A stretch of 64,000 nucleotides of DNA, taken from the NCBI GenBank assembly GCA_950295325.1, contig OX485804.1, positions 59,272,001-59,336,000 on the forward strand, read 5' to 3'. Below, piece by piece: positions 13,471-24,690 of this stretch. Each line of letters starts with the position of its first letter. Positions within the stretch are counted from its first letter, which is position 1. This stretch comes from Polytrichum commune (lineage: Eukaryota; Streptophyta; Polytrichopsida; Polytrichales; Polytrichaceae). A program made the position numbers and the translations under genes. The notes under the pieces are model-generated. The model searched no databases. It saw nothing but the letters and a program-made list of their open reading frames with translations, and was not told the origin of the DNA.

Positions 13471-13926
13471 GGGCGTTGCTAGGGCATGAGCGTAGATTTT
13501 CTGAATTTCGAGCGGAGAGTTTTTATTTTTAGTAATAAAATTTCCAAAAATAATAATAAAATATTATTATAAATGATATATTCCTCATAATATTCGAATA
13601 TTTGAGGCTTATGGCCGTGGAATTTAGTACCCATAACCGTGCAAAATGGGCTTGACATATGGAAAAAATTTATATGTGACCGAGTTTTGGAGGAAATAGA
13701 TGACTTCATTGAAGAGAACTACAAGGACACATGTTCACGGAAGAGCACAAGTGAAGGACAAGTACAAGTGATTCATAAATTTAACATAGCGAAAAAATAA
13801 TATATATATAAATATATTTTTATATATACGTATTCACTAAATTGTGAAATTACATAGAGTGACGTGTGTCATATACGTTTATGAAAAAGAACATATATAT
13901 GAGACTAATAAATAAATCTGATTACT

Positions 13927-16900
13927 CTAAACTATAGCATGGGCTAAGATCCCCCTTTCAAGAATTGTTTTCACCTCCAAGAAACTGAGGGTAGGCGCAT
14001 GCATGAAGATGTCATGGTCGGCCTCTAGTTTGCAGACTTGTACGTAGAGATAGTAAAGATGCTTACAAGGTCGAAATGGACACCCGCGTCTACCCAGCTT
14101 AGCCATTGTCTCTTTGAACGCCGGGCAATTGCAGTCTGGGTAGGCACTGATTGAGAGATGGTAAACTGACTCCGTGGGAGCTGGTTTAGATTGCAAAGTT
14201 ACAACGCATCCAAAACCTGGTTGAGGTATCATTACTACCTTCAAAATACTTGCCTTCATTGCTCTAGCGGAATCAATGTTTTGCATGTGCTTCGAACTGG
14301 CACAAGTGATTGAGCGGCGCATGTTCTTTGACTTTCGTGTTTTAGGATAAACGTCTGCATTATCTGGCATTGGAACCTGTGACAGATCCGGTGGCGGTGC
14401 TGAACTGTTGAACGTGCGGCTCACAGGAATGCTTTGCTTTTGGGGAAGTTGAAATCCCGCATTCTCCAACGCCTCAATCTCGGAACGTGTGAGATTGGTC
14501 CCTATCTTCACAGGCCAAACCGACGGGATGGGAGGTCGTTCCTCGTAATCCGAAAATGGCTCTATCCATCGTCGACGATACCCCTTCACACACCTCTCAA
14601 TATCGTCAGCACAGAAAAAAAACTGCTCCACCACCTTCTGGTTGCCTTTTTGAGGGTGGGTCCAAAGGCCAGTGTATGTGGGAGCTGGTGTGCTCTTCCC
14701 GTTTTGGACGATATGGGATGTACACTTTTTTCGAGTGACAGCCATCTGCGCCCAACAAGCCTTCGCAGAAACCTTATTAAGTCGGGCAATGTGCCATAGC
14801 TTCTCATTCACACGAGTCTCCTCCACGGCCGTCACCTGTCCAATATCTATGCCAGTTGAGGCAGGGGGCTGTGCTGGGCGTTCCACTTCCACTTGAACTT
14901 CCTCCTGGATGGTACTCAGATTTTGAGCACGAGCACGTGTCACCCTCCGACCCACTCGAGGACGTGAAAAATTAACAATGTCTGGCCTATGAGTTTCTTC
15001 TTCGGCGCCAAGAAGAAGATCCGGCTTTCGTTTCCTCGACCCAAAAACCTCAGCTCCTTCGAGGTGTGCGTCTCGAGTATAGAAATCTTCGGCTCCGGGC
15101 ATGTTCAAGACGGCTGCGTTCAGGGTAGTCGGATCCCCGGTTCGGTGAGCTCTGCGTTGGGCTGTCCGAAGTCGAAGTTCTTCTCTCGAGGGTCCAGAGC
15201 CTCCCGCTCCACCTTTGAGGTATTGATAGTACCCCACCACTTGCAGGAATGCTCTAACGTAATCGTCGACGGCTGCTATGTAGAGATCGCCACCCCTATT
15301 GCCGGACGCTTGCAATCATTTGTTGTGAACGGTCTCAGCAAGGTTGCAAGAGGGCATTTCAGCTAGTTCATCTGGAGAATATTTCTTCTCCTGTACGAAG
15401 GCAACTGGTTAGAAAATGTTCGGAAACTCAATTCAGCAAGGAGAAGTCGTGGTGGGCCATGCCTGCTGCAACGCATGGATCCTCTAAAAATAGACATATT
15501 TTTCAGAAGAAGTTGTTGAGACACTGAAATAAATCTCAATGATGAAAACATAAAATTTAAAAGCTAAAGATTTGATATTGTTTAGATACTACATTAGACG
15601 CAGAGATAAGAGTGCAAACTTAAATCATTAAAAAATTTGAATGAAAGAGTGCATACTTACCAGTTCCATGAATCCACCCCACTGCCTGTATCGGAAATGC
15701 CAAAACGCAAGCCAGTGGTTCAAATGGTGGAGGCCAGCGTCAGAGGTGGCACCCGAAGATGTCCACCAGGCTTTGATTGCCAAGTAACGTGTTTCAGCCT
15801 CTCCCACAGACCGTGCATCTTTGTACTGCATACATAATTTCTTGTGTTGATCTTGCAATTCGTGCACGATGTATTGTTTGGTGTGTTTTTCTAGGGATTG
15901 CGCCCAATGGAAATAACACGTTCGCTCGCAGCCTTCCATGGGTATCTTTGGGTCTCCGGATCCGTAGATGATGCACACAACGTTCCAATTGGCTTGCGCA
16001 CTATCAGCCATGAAACCTTTGAACTGCGGCTTGTGTATTCCATGCCTACCCATGACATGGTTAAGGTTCTTCTAGAAAACGAGTTGAGCATCTTTGTCTT
16101 CAGACTGGAAATCACAGCAAGCAATGGTGAGTACACGTTGGTAAGAGGAGTCGTACACGTGGCAGGCCATGGTGGTCCAGTTGGCAACTCGTTTGACGTG
16201 GTCGAACATCATCCAGGAGTGCTCTAAATCGCCGCTAGGTTGCATTCGGCGGACAAGGTCAACACCGCTGCCAGGTCCCACCTCGGACATCTTGAATATG
16301 AAGACCTTGTCGGAGTCGTCCCCTTGGCCTGGAAACATGTTTCGTTGCACGTAGGCCCAGTTACTAAGCCCTCTGAGCTTAGTGATGCCATCAAGAACGC
16401 CATATCTGCGCAAATACTTGAAACTGTAGACACGGGTTTTTAAGTTAGGGGAATTGAGCTCCTTGCAACATTGGAAGATAGGCTCTAGCTGTTCCAGAGA
16501 AAGTAAGGTGGGAGGGTCGTCTTCTTCGCGGAGCAAGACGTTACCTAAAACATCCTTGCTAGTTTCCAAGACTATTTTGGAAATGGTAGCCTGCGGGTTG
16601 CGGTCAACATGTTGTTCGATAAAATCGTCGATTATCTTCCGCGTGCCCCTATAGTCTCCTACCTTGACAGGATGTTTGTGGTTGCCTACATGGATGCAAG
16701 CACGCTCTTGCGTATCATCTCCAAAAACGTAAAAGATTTTTGCATCACAAGAGGCTACACAAACAGGAGGTAATTCTTTACAGATCTTACAGACTAATGT
16801 TGAAGTTGGAGGTGGAGCGTCTGCAACAGGGAAGGCATCTTTGGAAGAACCTTCGAACTCGACCTCGTTCACTCCATATGCGCGTTCAGGCCGATGCAGA

Positions 16901-17853
16901 AACCCACATTTGGGATTGTGACATTGAAGATGACCTACACAGTTAGACGACCGGAATGACAGCCCCAGCGTGTTACTGATGTTAGTAGTCATAGTTTTTG
17001 TCCATATATGACCATCGTAACGTTTGTCCATACCTTCCATAGATTTAGCATTCTTATGGACGGCAGATGGAAGGGTGGGAGGAAGAATGAAGATTACATC
17101 CCCATTGAACGACGGTGGCAAGAAATCTACGTTCTCAGTACGGATGGAATCATAATTCAGTTTTTTTAGGACTGACTTGCTTCCAGGCATACTACCTAGG
17201 GAACGAAGGGAGGGAAGAATGTTTATGAGTTTAGTAGTTTGCGAAGGTATAAGGAAAGGAGTAGTCCTACGTGAATCTTGAGAAGAGGAGGGAGATGGAC
17301 GCTTAGCACTAGACCGGATTGATGGATGGGAAGGCCTCCCCTCTTCATCAGAAGAATCAGACAAATCGATGCTAACGCGGAGACCTGGTTCGATCTTGAC
17401 ACGAGACAGTAAGGGGGCTTCAGTGCACAGTGTGGAGGAACTGCGAGGAGTAAGTAGGACTGTAGTCGCGTTCATGGACTCCGACAAGCCAAAGACGCGA
17501 TACCTTCCGGGCTTGATTTTCCAAACGCGAGCATTATTGTCTAACGTTACGGGCTGGACGTATAAGGAATAAAGGACATTTTGAGTTTCCGGAGAGACAA
17601 CATTTGTCTCTAACCACAAACTATCAGCATCGAAACCAAGACGAATGGATAGCCATTGGGGAGTGAGATCAGCGGTTCCATCAGGGCCAGTAGGTATGCA
17701 TGTAGGGATAAGAGATCCAGGAGAAACAAGTTCGATGGCATCGAAGAGTGGAGCTTGGACAGCAGCGGAAGACATTGAGAAACAATTTGACAATGCTATG
17801 GGAGAGGGAATTTGCAAAAGAGGGATCGAAAAGAAACAATGAGATATATACAT
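13927..17853 (-). pseudogene. Mutator-like (MULE) transposase with SWIM zinc finger, decayed
   Basis: Nuclear DDE transposase relic. The first reading frame starts at ATG 17853 (or 17778) and runs to 16072. It contains Cys/His pairs (CHNPKCGFLH near residue 312; CKICKELPPVC near 365) and the start of the catalytic domain around residue 567 (ACHVYDSSYQR, ACCDFQSEDKDAQ). After a TAG at 16072-16074 the same frame continues as FKGFMADSAQANW and an RTCYFHW block, ending at a GT-AG donor after 15661. The next exon opens at 15483 in phase. It then shows a frame disturbance near 15400-15460 and a TGA at 15316-15318 inside the phrase AETVHNK-stop-LQASGNR. The last 462 codons (15315-13927) are open and hold the SWIM motif (CNCPAFKE ... 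CKHLYYL). Both stops sit where Trp would fit, so TGG-to-stop changes are likely. The order DDE core then SWIM is typical of plant MULEs. Confidence 0.85.
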
Positions 17854-17968
17854 GAGAGGTTGATGAAGACGTTGGACATCCCAGTCATGTACAGAATGTA
17901 GTCAGAAAATGTTTGGTTAAATATGAGAAATATTAATAATTTGTATGAACAGTAGTGTGAACAATACA

Positions 17969-18406
17969 TCATGGAGTGCCAGATGAAAATGGGGCCTTTG
18001 CCATATGGGGCCCTTTGCCATATTTGTCATTGTCATGTTTATGACAATGGTCAATCCCTAAACTACGAACTGCAGTGCATCCTGCGCAATCGAGTTTCTG
18101 ACCTTTGGCACTCCTCAATATGGATCTAGAGTAAGTGCCGGGTTTAATAACCCCTGCTCTAGAATAGGGATGAATCTTGAAAGTAGACTTCTTCTGTAAC
18201 AGTGATGCATCAACTGCCCGCAAAGATGGAGTCTGTGGTTGAGGAGTGGGGACGACGACCGCCGGAGTAACTGAGCAGTCAGGTGGGTTGGCAGTCTTCA
18301 TGTTGTTGACGTCTGCAGAACCATCGATTGACAACGTGGTGTCAATTTGAGATGAACTAGGAGCACCTACTGGAGCAAGGCTTGGGAGACGTGAGTCAGT
18401 ACCCAT
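17969..18406 (-). CDS. small ORF upstream of the MULE transposase, unknown
   Basis: A complete ATG-to-stop frame of 145 residues, 115 bp upstream of the transposase frame and on the same strand. The N-terminal half is rich in Ser, Pro and Thr. The C-terminal half is basic with a Cys/His cluster, DCAGCTAVRSLGIDHCHKH, that could bind zinc. I do not recognise the family. It may be a 5' exon of the transposase gene, an accessory protein of the element, or a chance frame. Its position inside the giant element makes an accessory role plausible but unproven. Confidence 0.4.
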   Translation of the reverse strand: MGTDSRLPSLAPVGAPSSSQIDTTLSIDGSADVNNMKTANPPDCSVTPAVVVPTPQPQTPSLRAVDASLLQKKSTFKIHPYSRAGVIKPGTYSRSILRSAKGQKLDCAGCTAVRSLGIDHCHKHDNDKYGKGPHMAKAPFSSGTP

Positions 18407-19073
18407 TGGAGAAGATATTGATGAGATGACATGAAGGGAAATGGTAGCAATAATCGGGCATTATATACAATTTGGGTAGACATGAATACCCAAATATTTG
18501 ACAACCTATTAGATCAAATAATAGTCAATATTTATTCAAGTAAATTATGGACAACCTGTTTCATATAGGATTAGAATGTACTCCATTAATAGTCATTACT
18601 TTATGACCACCAAATATGATACATGTCAGTATAGACTAATTTTCCTACGCACCAAATAAAAACACATTCTTGATTATCCAATATATGCTATGCCGAAATG
18701 CTGAAGTTAAACCTTAAAGCTGTCTGTACCTTTTATGGGAAAATATTTATGGAGGCCGTCATTGTCAGGGGAGATGCGCAAATATATTGACAAATTTGAA
18801 ATAGATTAATAACTGATGTCAGTGTTGTCAGTGATCTAATCTCGATTCCAACGTTTTAGGGTTTAGGCGCGGAATTATAATTAGAGGACATAGCGTGCTA
18901 GAAATTAAATACAAAGGAAAGGAATTCGGAGTGTTTGCAATGGCCTTTCGGAGTGTTTGCAATGGTCTTTTGGAGTGTTCGGAGTGTTTGGTTTTGTTTC
19001 TTTGTGTTGTAGTTGGGTCTCCATTTTAATCGTTGTTGTACAAATTTGTGTTCATTTATCGAAGTACCTAGCT

Positions 19074-19780
19074 ATGGAGGCTGCGAGCAGTAAAACAAAC
19101 AAAGTGAATGAGGTAGGTCGGGGGAGGAAGAAGAAGAGAGGTGGTATGAAATTCAGTGGGTCCAAGGTTTTGCGGCAGAACGCGTTGCGGAAGAGGGATG
19201 CGTCGGGTTCTTGCGAAGACGATAGAATAGTAGATGAAACTGATAAGAACGATGAGGACGAGGCAGGAGGGTTTGGACAGACTATAAAGATGCGGGTGTT
19301 GAACCTGGATGCAGTTGAAGAAAATGTTGAGGGTGAAGATGGAGGGGACAACAATAATGCGATTGAAGAGCAAGAATGTAGAAGGGACTCAAAATCGAGG
19401 AGTGATTCTTTGGGATTCGAACAAGACAGTGACGAAGAAGGGATCGATGGAGTTGTAAGTTTGAAGACCCTAAAACCTTGAAAGATGAGTGTTAAACTTC
19501 AGTCAATCTTACTTGCCTAGATGTGTTTGTACACTGCGATGAGATTGAGACATTGTTTGGTGAGATTTTTGGGCAGCAAGAAGTGCAGAGAGGTGCTGCA
19601 ATCGAAGGAGCAACCAGCGAAGACGTGGTGGATGGCCAGAAACAAGGAGAGGAAGAAGAATTAGGAGATGGATTACCGGTACTTATCCCAAACCCTAGAG
19701 AGAATGTAAATGAGGAAAATCGTCCGATGTTTATGATACTCCGACATCCAAATGGTTACATACAAAACAAGTTGATATAA
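19074..19780 (+). CDS. acidic low-complexity nuclear-type protein, two possible exons, unknown
   Basis: An ATG at 19074 opens a 135-codon frame that starts basic (GRGRKKKRGGMKF, NLS-like) and becomes very acidic (DETDKNDEDEAGG). A good donor (GTT|GTAAGT) lies at 19454/19455. A second acidic frame, 19523-19780, follows an acceptor TTGCCTAG and reads HCDEIETLFGEIFGQQ and GEEEELGDG. Composition and spacing suggest one spliced gene, but the phases of that donor and acceptor do not agree, so either another junction is used or the copy is broken. It lies within the giant element, divergent from the transposase. No known domain is recognised. Confidence 0.35.
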
Positions 19781-20059
19781 AGTTGTGAAATCCCGTGGGG
19801 TGAACCCGACGAGGAGAATGTGCTTGAAATCAAGAATGAACCTGACGTCGGATTAGGATCACATAAGGATATATAACGATTGCTTATAACGATTGTTTGT
19901 CACGTGATAGCTTCCAGTTGTCTGTACGTGTTGAGAACTTCTGATTATTTATTCTGTAGATGTCTTTCTTATTGACTAAGTAGCAATTGACGATGAAACG
20001 AGATAAATCAATAAATTCATTCTATGTGACTTTTAAATTGCACTTAGATAGTTCATTAC

Positions 20060-20230
20060 ATTATTGGGACCCGTGAAAGGCCGTGGAAGAGCGGGGCCCT
20101 TGAAGGGCCGGGTTAAACTAGCCGGGTTCTAGTAGCCCTTGCCGGCCCGGGACACTATGACGGGCCGGGACCATGTGAAGGCCCGGGACCCTTTGTGTGG
20201 CCGGGTCCATTTGTCGGGCCGGGATCCTTT
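20060..20230. repeat. GC-rich imperfect repeat of the word GGCCGGG
   Basis: About eight imperfect ~20-bp units built on GGGCCGGG/CCCGGGAC words, in an otherwise AT-rich context. The DNA is self-complementary in many places. It ends just before a frame whose ATG at about 20308 is followed by a GTAAGT donor (GAGAAC|GTAAGTCC), which could be a first exon of the ParB-methyltransferase-like gene; that link is speculative. Confidence 0.5.
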
Positions 20231-20529
20231 GTTTGGGAGGGTTTAGGGATGTATTCATAGTTGATCGTCCTACGAAGGAGTCCAAGAGAGCTCAAGGAGT
20301 TACAAGGATGGAGGGCACCACCGGAGACTTGGAGAACGTAAGTCCATCTTCATCGACATATTTTCATGAGTCCATTGTTCCGAAGGAGTAAAGAAGTTTC
20401 TAGTGGCCTCAAAGTATGAGGTATGTGTGATTTTGGAAACCCTAATCTATTGTATGCTTAAGTTGTATACATGTTAGATGCTTGATCAGATTGGCTTCAT
20501 CGAATGCGAAACCCTTGAGATCTCAAGCC

Positions 20530-22245
20530 TATGATGAGGCAACCCAGCCTCGGAGGCTGGGTTTGTTATTTTTGTGATTTCAAGCTTTTGATTTTAGACC
20601 TGGTGCCAGAGATGTCGCAGGCACCCCTCTCTTGCACTCTCGAGTTGGATTCTGGCAGCCTATGATGAGGCAACCCAACCTCGGAGGCTGGGTTTGTTTT
20701 TTTGTGATTTCAAGCTTTTGATTTTAGACCTGGTGCCTGCGATAGCGCAGGCACCCCTCTTTCGCACTCTCGAGTTGGTTTCTGGTAGCCTATGATGAGG
20801 CAACCCAGCCAGCCTCGGAGGCTGGATTCTTTTTTGTGATGTTAAGTTTTTGATTTTGGACCTGGTGCCTACGATAGCGCAGGCACCCCTCTCTCGCACT
20901 CTCAAGTTGGAATTATGGCAGCCTATGATGAGGGAACCCAGCCTCGGAGGCTGGGTTATTGTTTTTTGATTTTAAGCTTGTGAATTTAGACCTTTGATTC
21001 TGGATTCTGGCAGCCTATGATGAGGGAACCCAGCCTCGGAGGCTGGGTTTTTTTTTTTTGATTTTAAGCTTTTGATGTTAGACCTTTGAATTTGGATTCT
21101 GGTAGCCTATGATGAGGCAACCCAGCCAGCCTCGGAGGCTGGGTTAATTTTTGTGATGTTAAGTTTTTGATTTTGGACCTGGTGCCTGCGATAGCACAGG
21201 CACCCCTCTCTCGCACTCTCAAGTTGGATTCTGGCAGCCTATGATGAGGGAACCCAGCCTCAGAGGTTGGGTTATTTTTTTTGATGTTAAGTTTTTGATT
21301 TTGGACCTGGTGCCTGCGTTAGCGCAGGCACCCCTCTCTCGCACTCTCAAGTTGGATTCTGGCAACCTATGATAAGGGAACCCAACCTCGGAGGCTGGGT
21401 TTTTTTTGTGATTTTAAGCTTTTGATTTTAGACCTTTGAATTTGGATTTTGGCAGCCTATGATGAGGGAACCCAGCCTCGGAGGCTGGGTTAATTTTTGT
21501 GATGTTAAGTTTTTGATTTTGGACCTGGTGCCTACGATAGTGCAGGCACCCCTCTCTCGCACTCTCAAGTTGGATTATGGCAGCCTATGATGAGGGAACC
21601 CAGCCTCGGAGGCTGGGTTTTTTTTGTGATTTTAAGCTTTTGATTTTAGACCTTTGAATTTGGATTCTGGCAGCCTATGATGAGGGAACCCAGCCTCGGA
21701 GGCTGGGTTAATTTTTGTGATGTTAAGTTTTTGATTTTGGACCTGGTGCCTGCGTTAGCGCAGGCACCCCTCTCTCGCACTCTCAAGTTGGATTCTGGCA
21801 GCCTATGATGAGGGAACCCAGCCTCCGAGGCTGGGTTTTTTTTTTGATTTTAAGCTTTTGATTTTAGACATTTGAATTTGGATTCTGGCAGCCTATGATG
21901 AGGGAACCCAGCCTCGGAGGCTGGGTTATTTTTTTTGATGTTAAGTTTTTGATTTTGGACCTGCTGCCTGCGATAGCGCAGGCACCCCTCTCTCGTACTC
22001 TCAAGTTGGATTCTGGTAGCCTATGATGAGGCAACCCAGCCAGCCTCGGAGGCTGGGTTAATTTTTGTGATGTTAAGTTTTGATTTTGGACCTGGTGCCT
22101 GCGATAGCGCAGGCACCCCTCTTTCGAACTCTCAAGTTGGATTCTGGCAGCCTATGATGAGGGAACCCAACCTCGGAGGCTGGGTTCGTTTTTTTTGATT
22201 TTAAGCATTTGATGTTAGACCTTTGAATTTGGATTCTGGTAGCCT
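20530..22245. repeat. palindrome array AB, first block
   Basis: Tandem units of roughly 90-130 bp contain two hairpin-forming words. Word A has arms AACCCAGCCTC / GAGGCTGGGTT around one base. Word B has arms GGTGCCTGCG / CGCAGGCACC around four bases. They are linked by conserved spacers such as GGATTCTGGCAGCCTATGAT and TTTGATTTTAGACC. About 15 A words and nine B words lie in this block. Some units lack B, giving an irregular A-B / A pattern. Arm changes are often kept on one side only, so pairing is not strictly maintained. There is no coding function; the ORFs are read-through of the repeats. Confidence 0.9.
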
Positions 22246-23365
22246 CAATGTGGCAAATGAGTAGTCCATTCGCATCTACAAGCAGCGTAGATGAAGATGG
22301 AGGGGTCATTTGTCAAAATCGAAAAATGTATGAAAAAGTTACGATGGTCTGAAGTTTGTAGGGGCTTCTTGGTAGGGACCCTCTCGGATCCGAGAGGGTG
22401 GTGGAGGGGTGGGATCCCCACATCATATTTACTTTGGGACCTAGGTTTGAATGATGTGTGAGGTATTTCTTTGGGTATATGATATGTGAGAGTATATGTT
22501 TGTGTACATGATATGTCACATACACACCTTCTTGGATCCGAGAGGGTGGTGGAAGGGTGGGATCCCCACACCATGTTTTGCTTTGGAATCTAGGTTTGAA
22601 GGATGTGTGAAGTATTTCTTTGGGTATATGATATGTGAGAGTATATGTGTGTGTACATGATATGTCACATAGACACCCTCTCGGATCCGAGAGGGTGGTG
22701 GAGGGGTGGGATCCCCACATCATATTTTGCTTTGGGACCTAGATTTGAAGGATGTGTGAGGTATTTCTTTGGGTATATGATATGTGAGAGTATATGTTTG
22801 TGTACATGATATATCACATAGACACCCTCTCGGATCTGAGAGGGTGGTGGAGGGGTGGGATCCCCACATCATATTTTGATTTGGAATCTAGGTTTGAAGG
22901 ATGTGTGAGGTATTCCTTTGGATATATGATATGTGAGAGTATATGTTTCTGTACATGATATGTCACATAGACACCCTCTCGGATCCGAGAGGGTGGTGGA
23001 GGGGTGGGATCCCCACACCATATTATGCTTTGGGATCTAGGTTTGAAGGATGTGTGAGGTATTTCTTTGGGTATATGATATGGGAGAGTATATGTTTGTG
23101 CTCATGATATGTCACATAGACACCCTCTCGGATCCGAGAGGGTGGCGGAGGTGTAGGATCCCCACATCAGATTTTGCTTTGGGACCTAGCTTTGAATAGG
23201 CATAACTTCCTCAATACTTGCCCGAACGTGGCAAATGAGTAGTCCATTCGCATCTACATAAAGCGTAGATGAAGATGCAGGGGTCATTTGTCAAAATTGG
23301 AGAATGTATGAGAAAGTTATGATGCTCTGAAGTTTCTAGGGGCTTCTTGGTAGGGACCCTCTCGG
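22246..23365. repeat. palindrome array C with ~148-bp units
   Basis: About six units of ~148-150 bp, each with a perfect or near-perfect 24-bp palindrome (arm GACCCTCTCGGA, centred on GGATCC), followed by GGTGGTGGAGGGGTGGGATC and a spacer rich in GTATATG and ATGATATG words. Copies lie near 22378, 22528, 22675, 22823, 22975 and 23123. The block is flanked by two copies of a ~140-bp segment beginning GTGGCAAATGAGTAGTCCAT (about 22250 and 23228), the second ending at another palindrome near 23357. Confidence 0.9.
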
Positions 23366-23861
23366 ATCCGAGAGGGTGGTGGAGGTGATGGTGAAATAAT
23401 TGGGTATGGACTAGAGAAGGACCCTCTCGGATCCGAGAGGGTCTTCACTTGAGGGCTTGAGGACCACATTTTGATTTCAAGGCTAGGCACTTAGTACGTG
23501 TAGTTGGGTCAACTTGTTTGGATTGATTCGGTTTTGATGGTGAATTAGTTGGGTATGGAGTAGAGAAGGACCCTCTCGGATCCGAGAGGGTCTTCACTTG
23601 AGGGCTTGAGGACCACATTTTGATTTCAAGGCTAGGCACTTAGTACGTTTAGTTGGGTCAACTTGTTTGGACTGCTTCGATTCTCATGGTCAATTAGTTG
23701 GGTATGGAGTAAAGAAGGACCCTCTCGGATCCGAGAGGGTCTTCACTTGAGGGCTTGAGGACCACATTTTGATTTCAAGGCCAGGCACTTAGTATGTGTA
23801 GTTGGGTTGAACTTGTTTTGACTGCTTCGGTTTTGATGGTGAATTACTTGGGTATGGACTA
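23366..23861. repeat. palindrome array C, second type of ~148-bp unit
   Basis: Three units share the same 24-bp palindrome (near 23421, 23570 and 23717) but have a different spacer: TCTTCACTTGAGGGCTTGAG, a block containing CACATTTTGATTTCAAGG, then TTGGGTATGGA. The spacing is again 147-149 bp. Keeping the palindrome while the spacer differs suggests the palindrome is the conserved element. Confidence 0.9.
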
Positions 23862-24690
23862 GATGATGAGGGAACCCAGCCTCGGAGGCTGGGTTATTTT
23901 TTTTGATGTTAAGTTTTTGATTTTGGACCTGGTGCCTACGTTAGCGCAGGCACCCCTCTCTCGCACTCTCAAGTTGGATTCTGGCAGCCTATGATGAGGG
24001 GACCCAACCTCGGAGGCTGGTTTTTTTTTTTTGATTTTAAGCTTTTGATTTTAGACCTTTGAATTTGGATTCTGGCAGCCTATGATGATGGAACCCAGCC
24101 TCGGAGGCTGGGTTCGTTTTTTTTGATTTAAAGCTTGTGAATTTAGACCTTTGAATTTGGATTCTGGCAGCCTATGATGAGGGAACCCAACCTCGGAGGC
24201 TAGGTTAATTTTTGTGATGTTAAGTTTTTGATTTTGGACCTGGTGCCTGCGCTATCGCAGGCACCCCTCTCTCGCACTCTCAAGTTGGAATTCTGGCAGC
24301 CTATGATGAGGGAACCCAGCCTCGGAGGCTGGGTTAATTTTTGTGATGTTAAGTTTTTGATTTTGGACCTGGTGCCTACGATAGCGCAGGCACCCCTCTC
24401 TCGCACTCTCAAGTTGGAATTCTGGCAGCCTATGATGAGGGAACCCAACCTCGAAGGCTGGGTTAATTTTTGTGATGTTAAGTTTTTGATTTTGGACCTG
24501 GTGCATGCGATAGCGCAGGCACCCCTCTCTCGCACTCTCAAGTTGGAATTCTGGCAGCCTATGATGAGGGAACCCAGCCTCGGAGGCTGGGTTTGTTTTT
24601 TTGATTTTAAGCTTTTGATTTTAGACCTTTCAAGTTGGAAATTGGCAGCCTATGATGAGGCAACCCAGCCTCAGAGGCTGGGTTTTTTTT
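23862..24690. repeat. palindrome array AB, second block
   Basis: The A and B hairpin units of the first block resume here, with eight A words and four B words. The C-type arrays therefore look like an insertion into, or expansion within, one original AB array. The last unit ends about 75 bp before a possible acceptor (TATGCAG at 24765) and 250 bp before the first clear coding exon of the ParB-methyltransferase-like gene. Confidence 0.9.

Noticed and set aside
20530-24690. CRISPR-like array, because of regularly spaced palindromic repeats
   Set aside because: Spacers are themselves repeated and the host is a plant with spliced genes; this is satellite-like DNA within a transposon.
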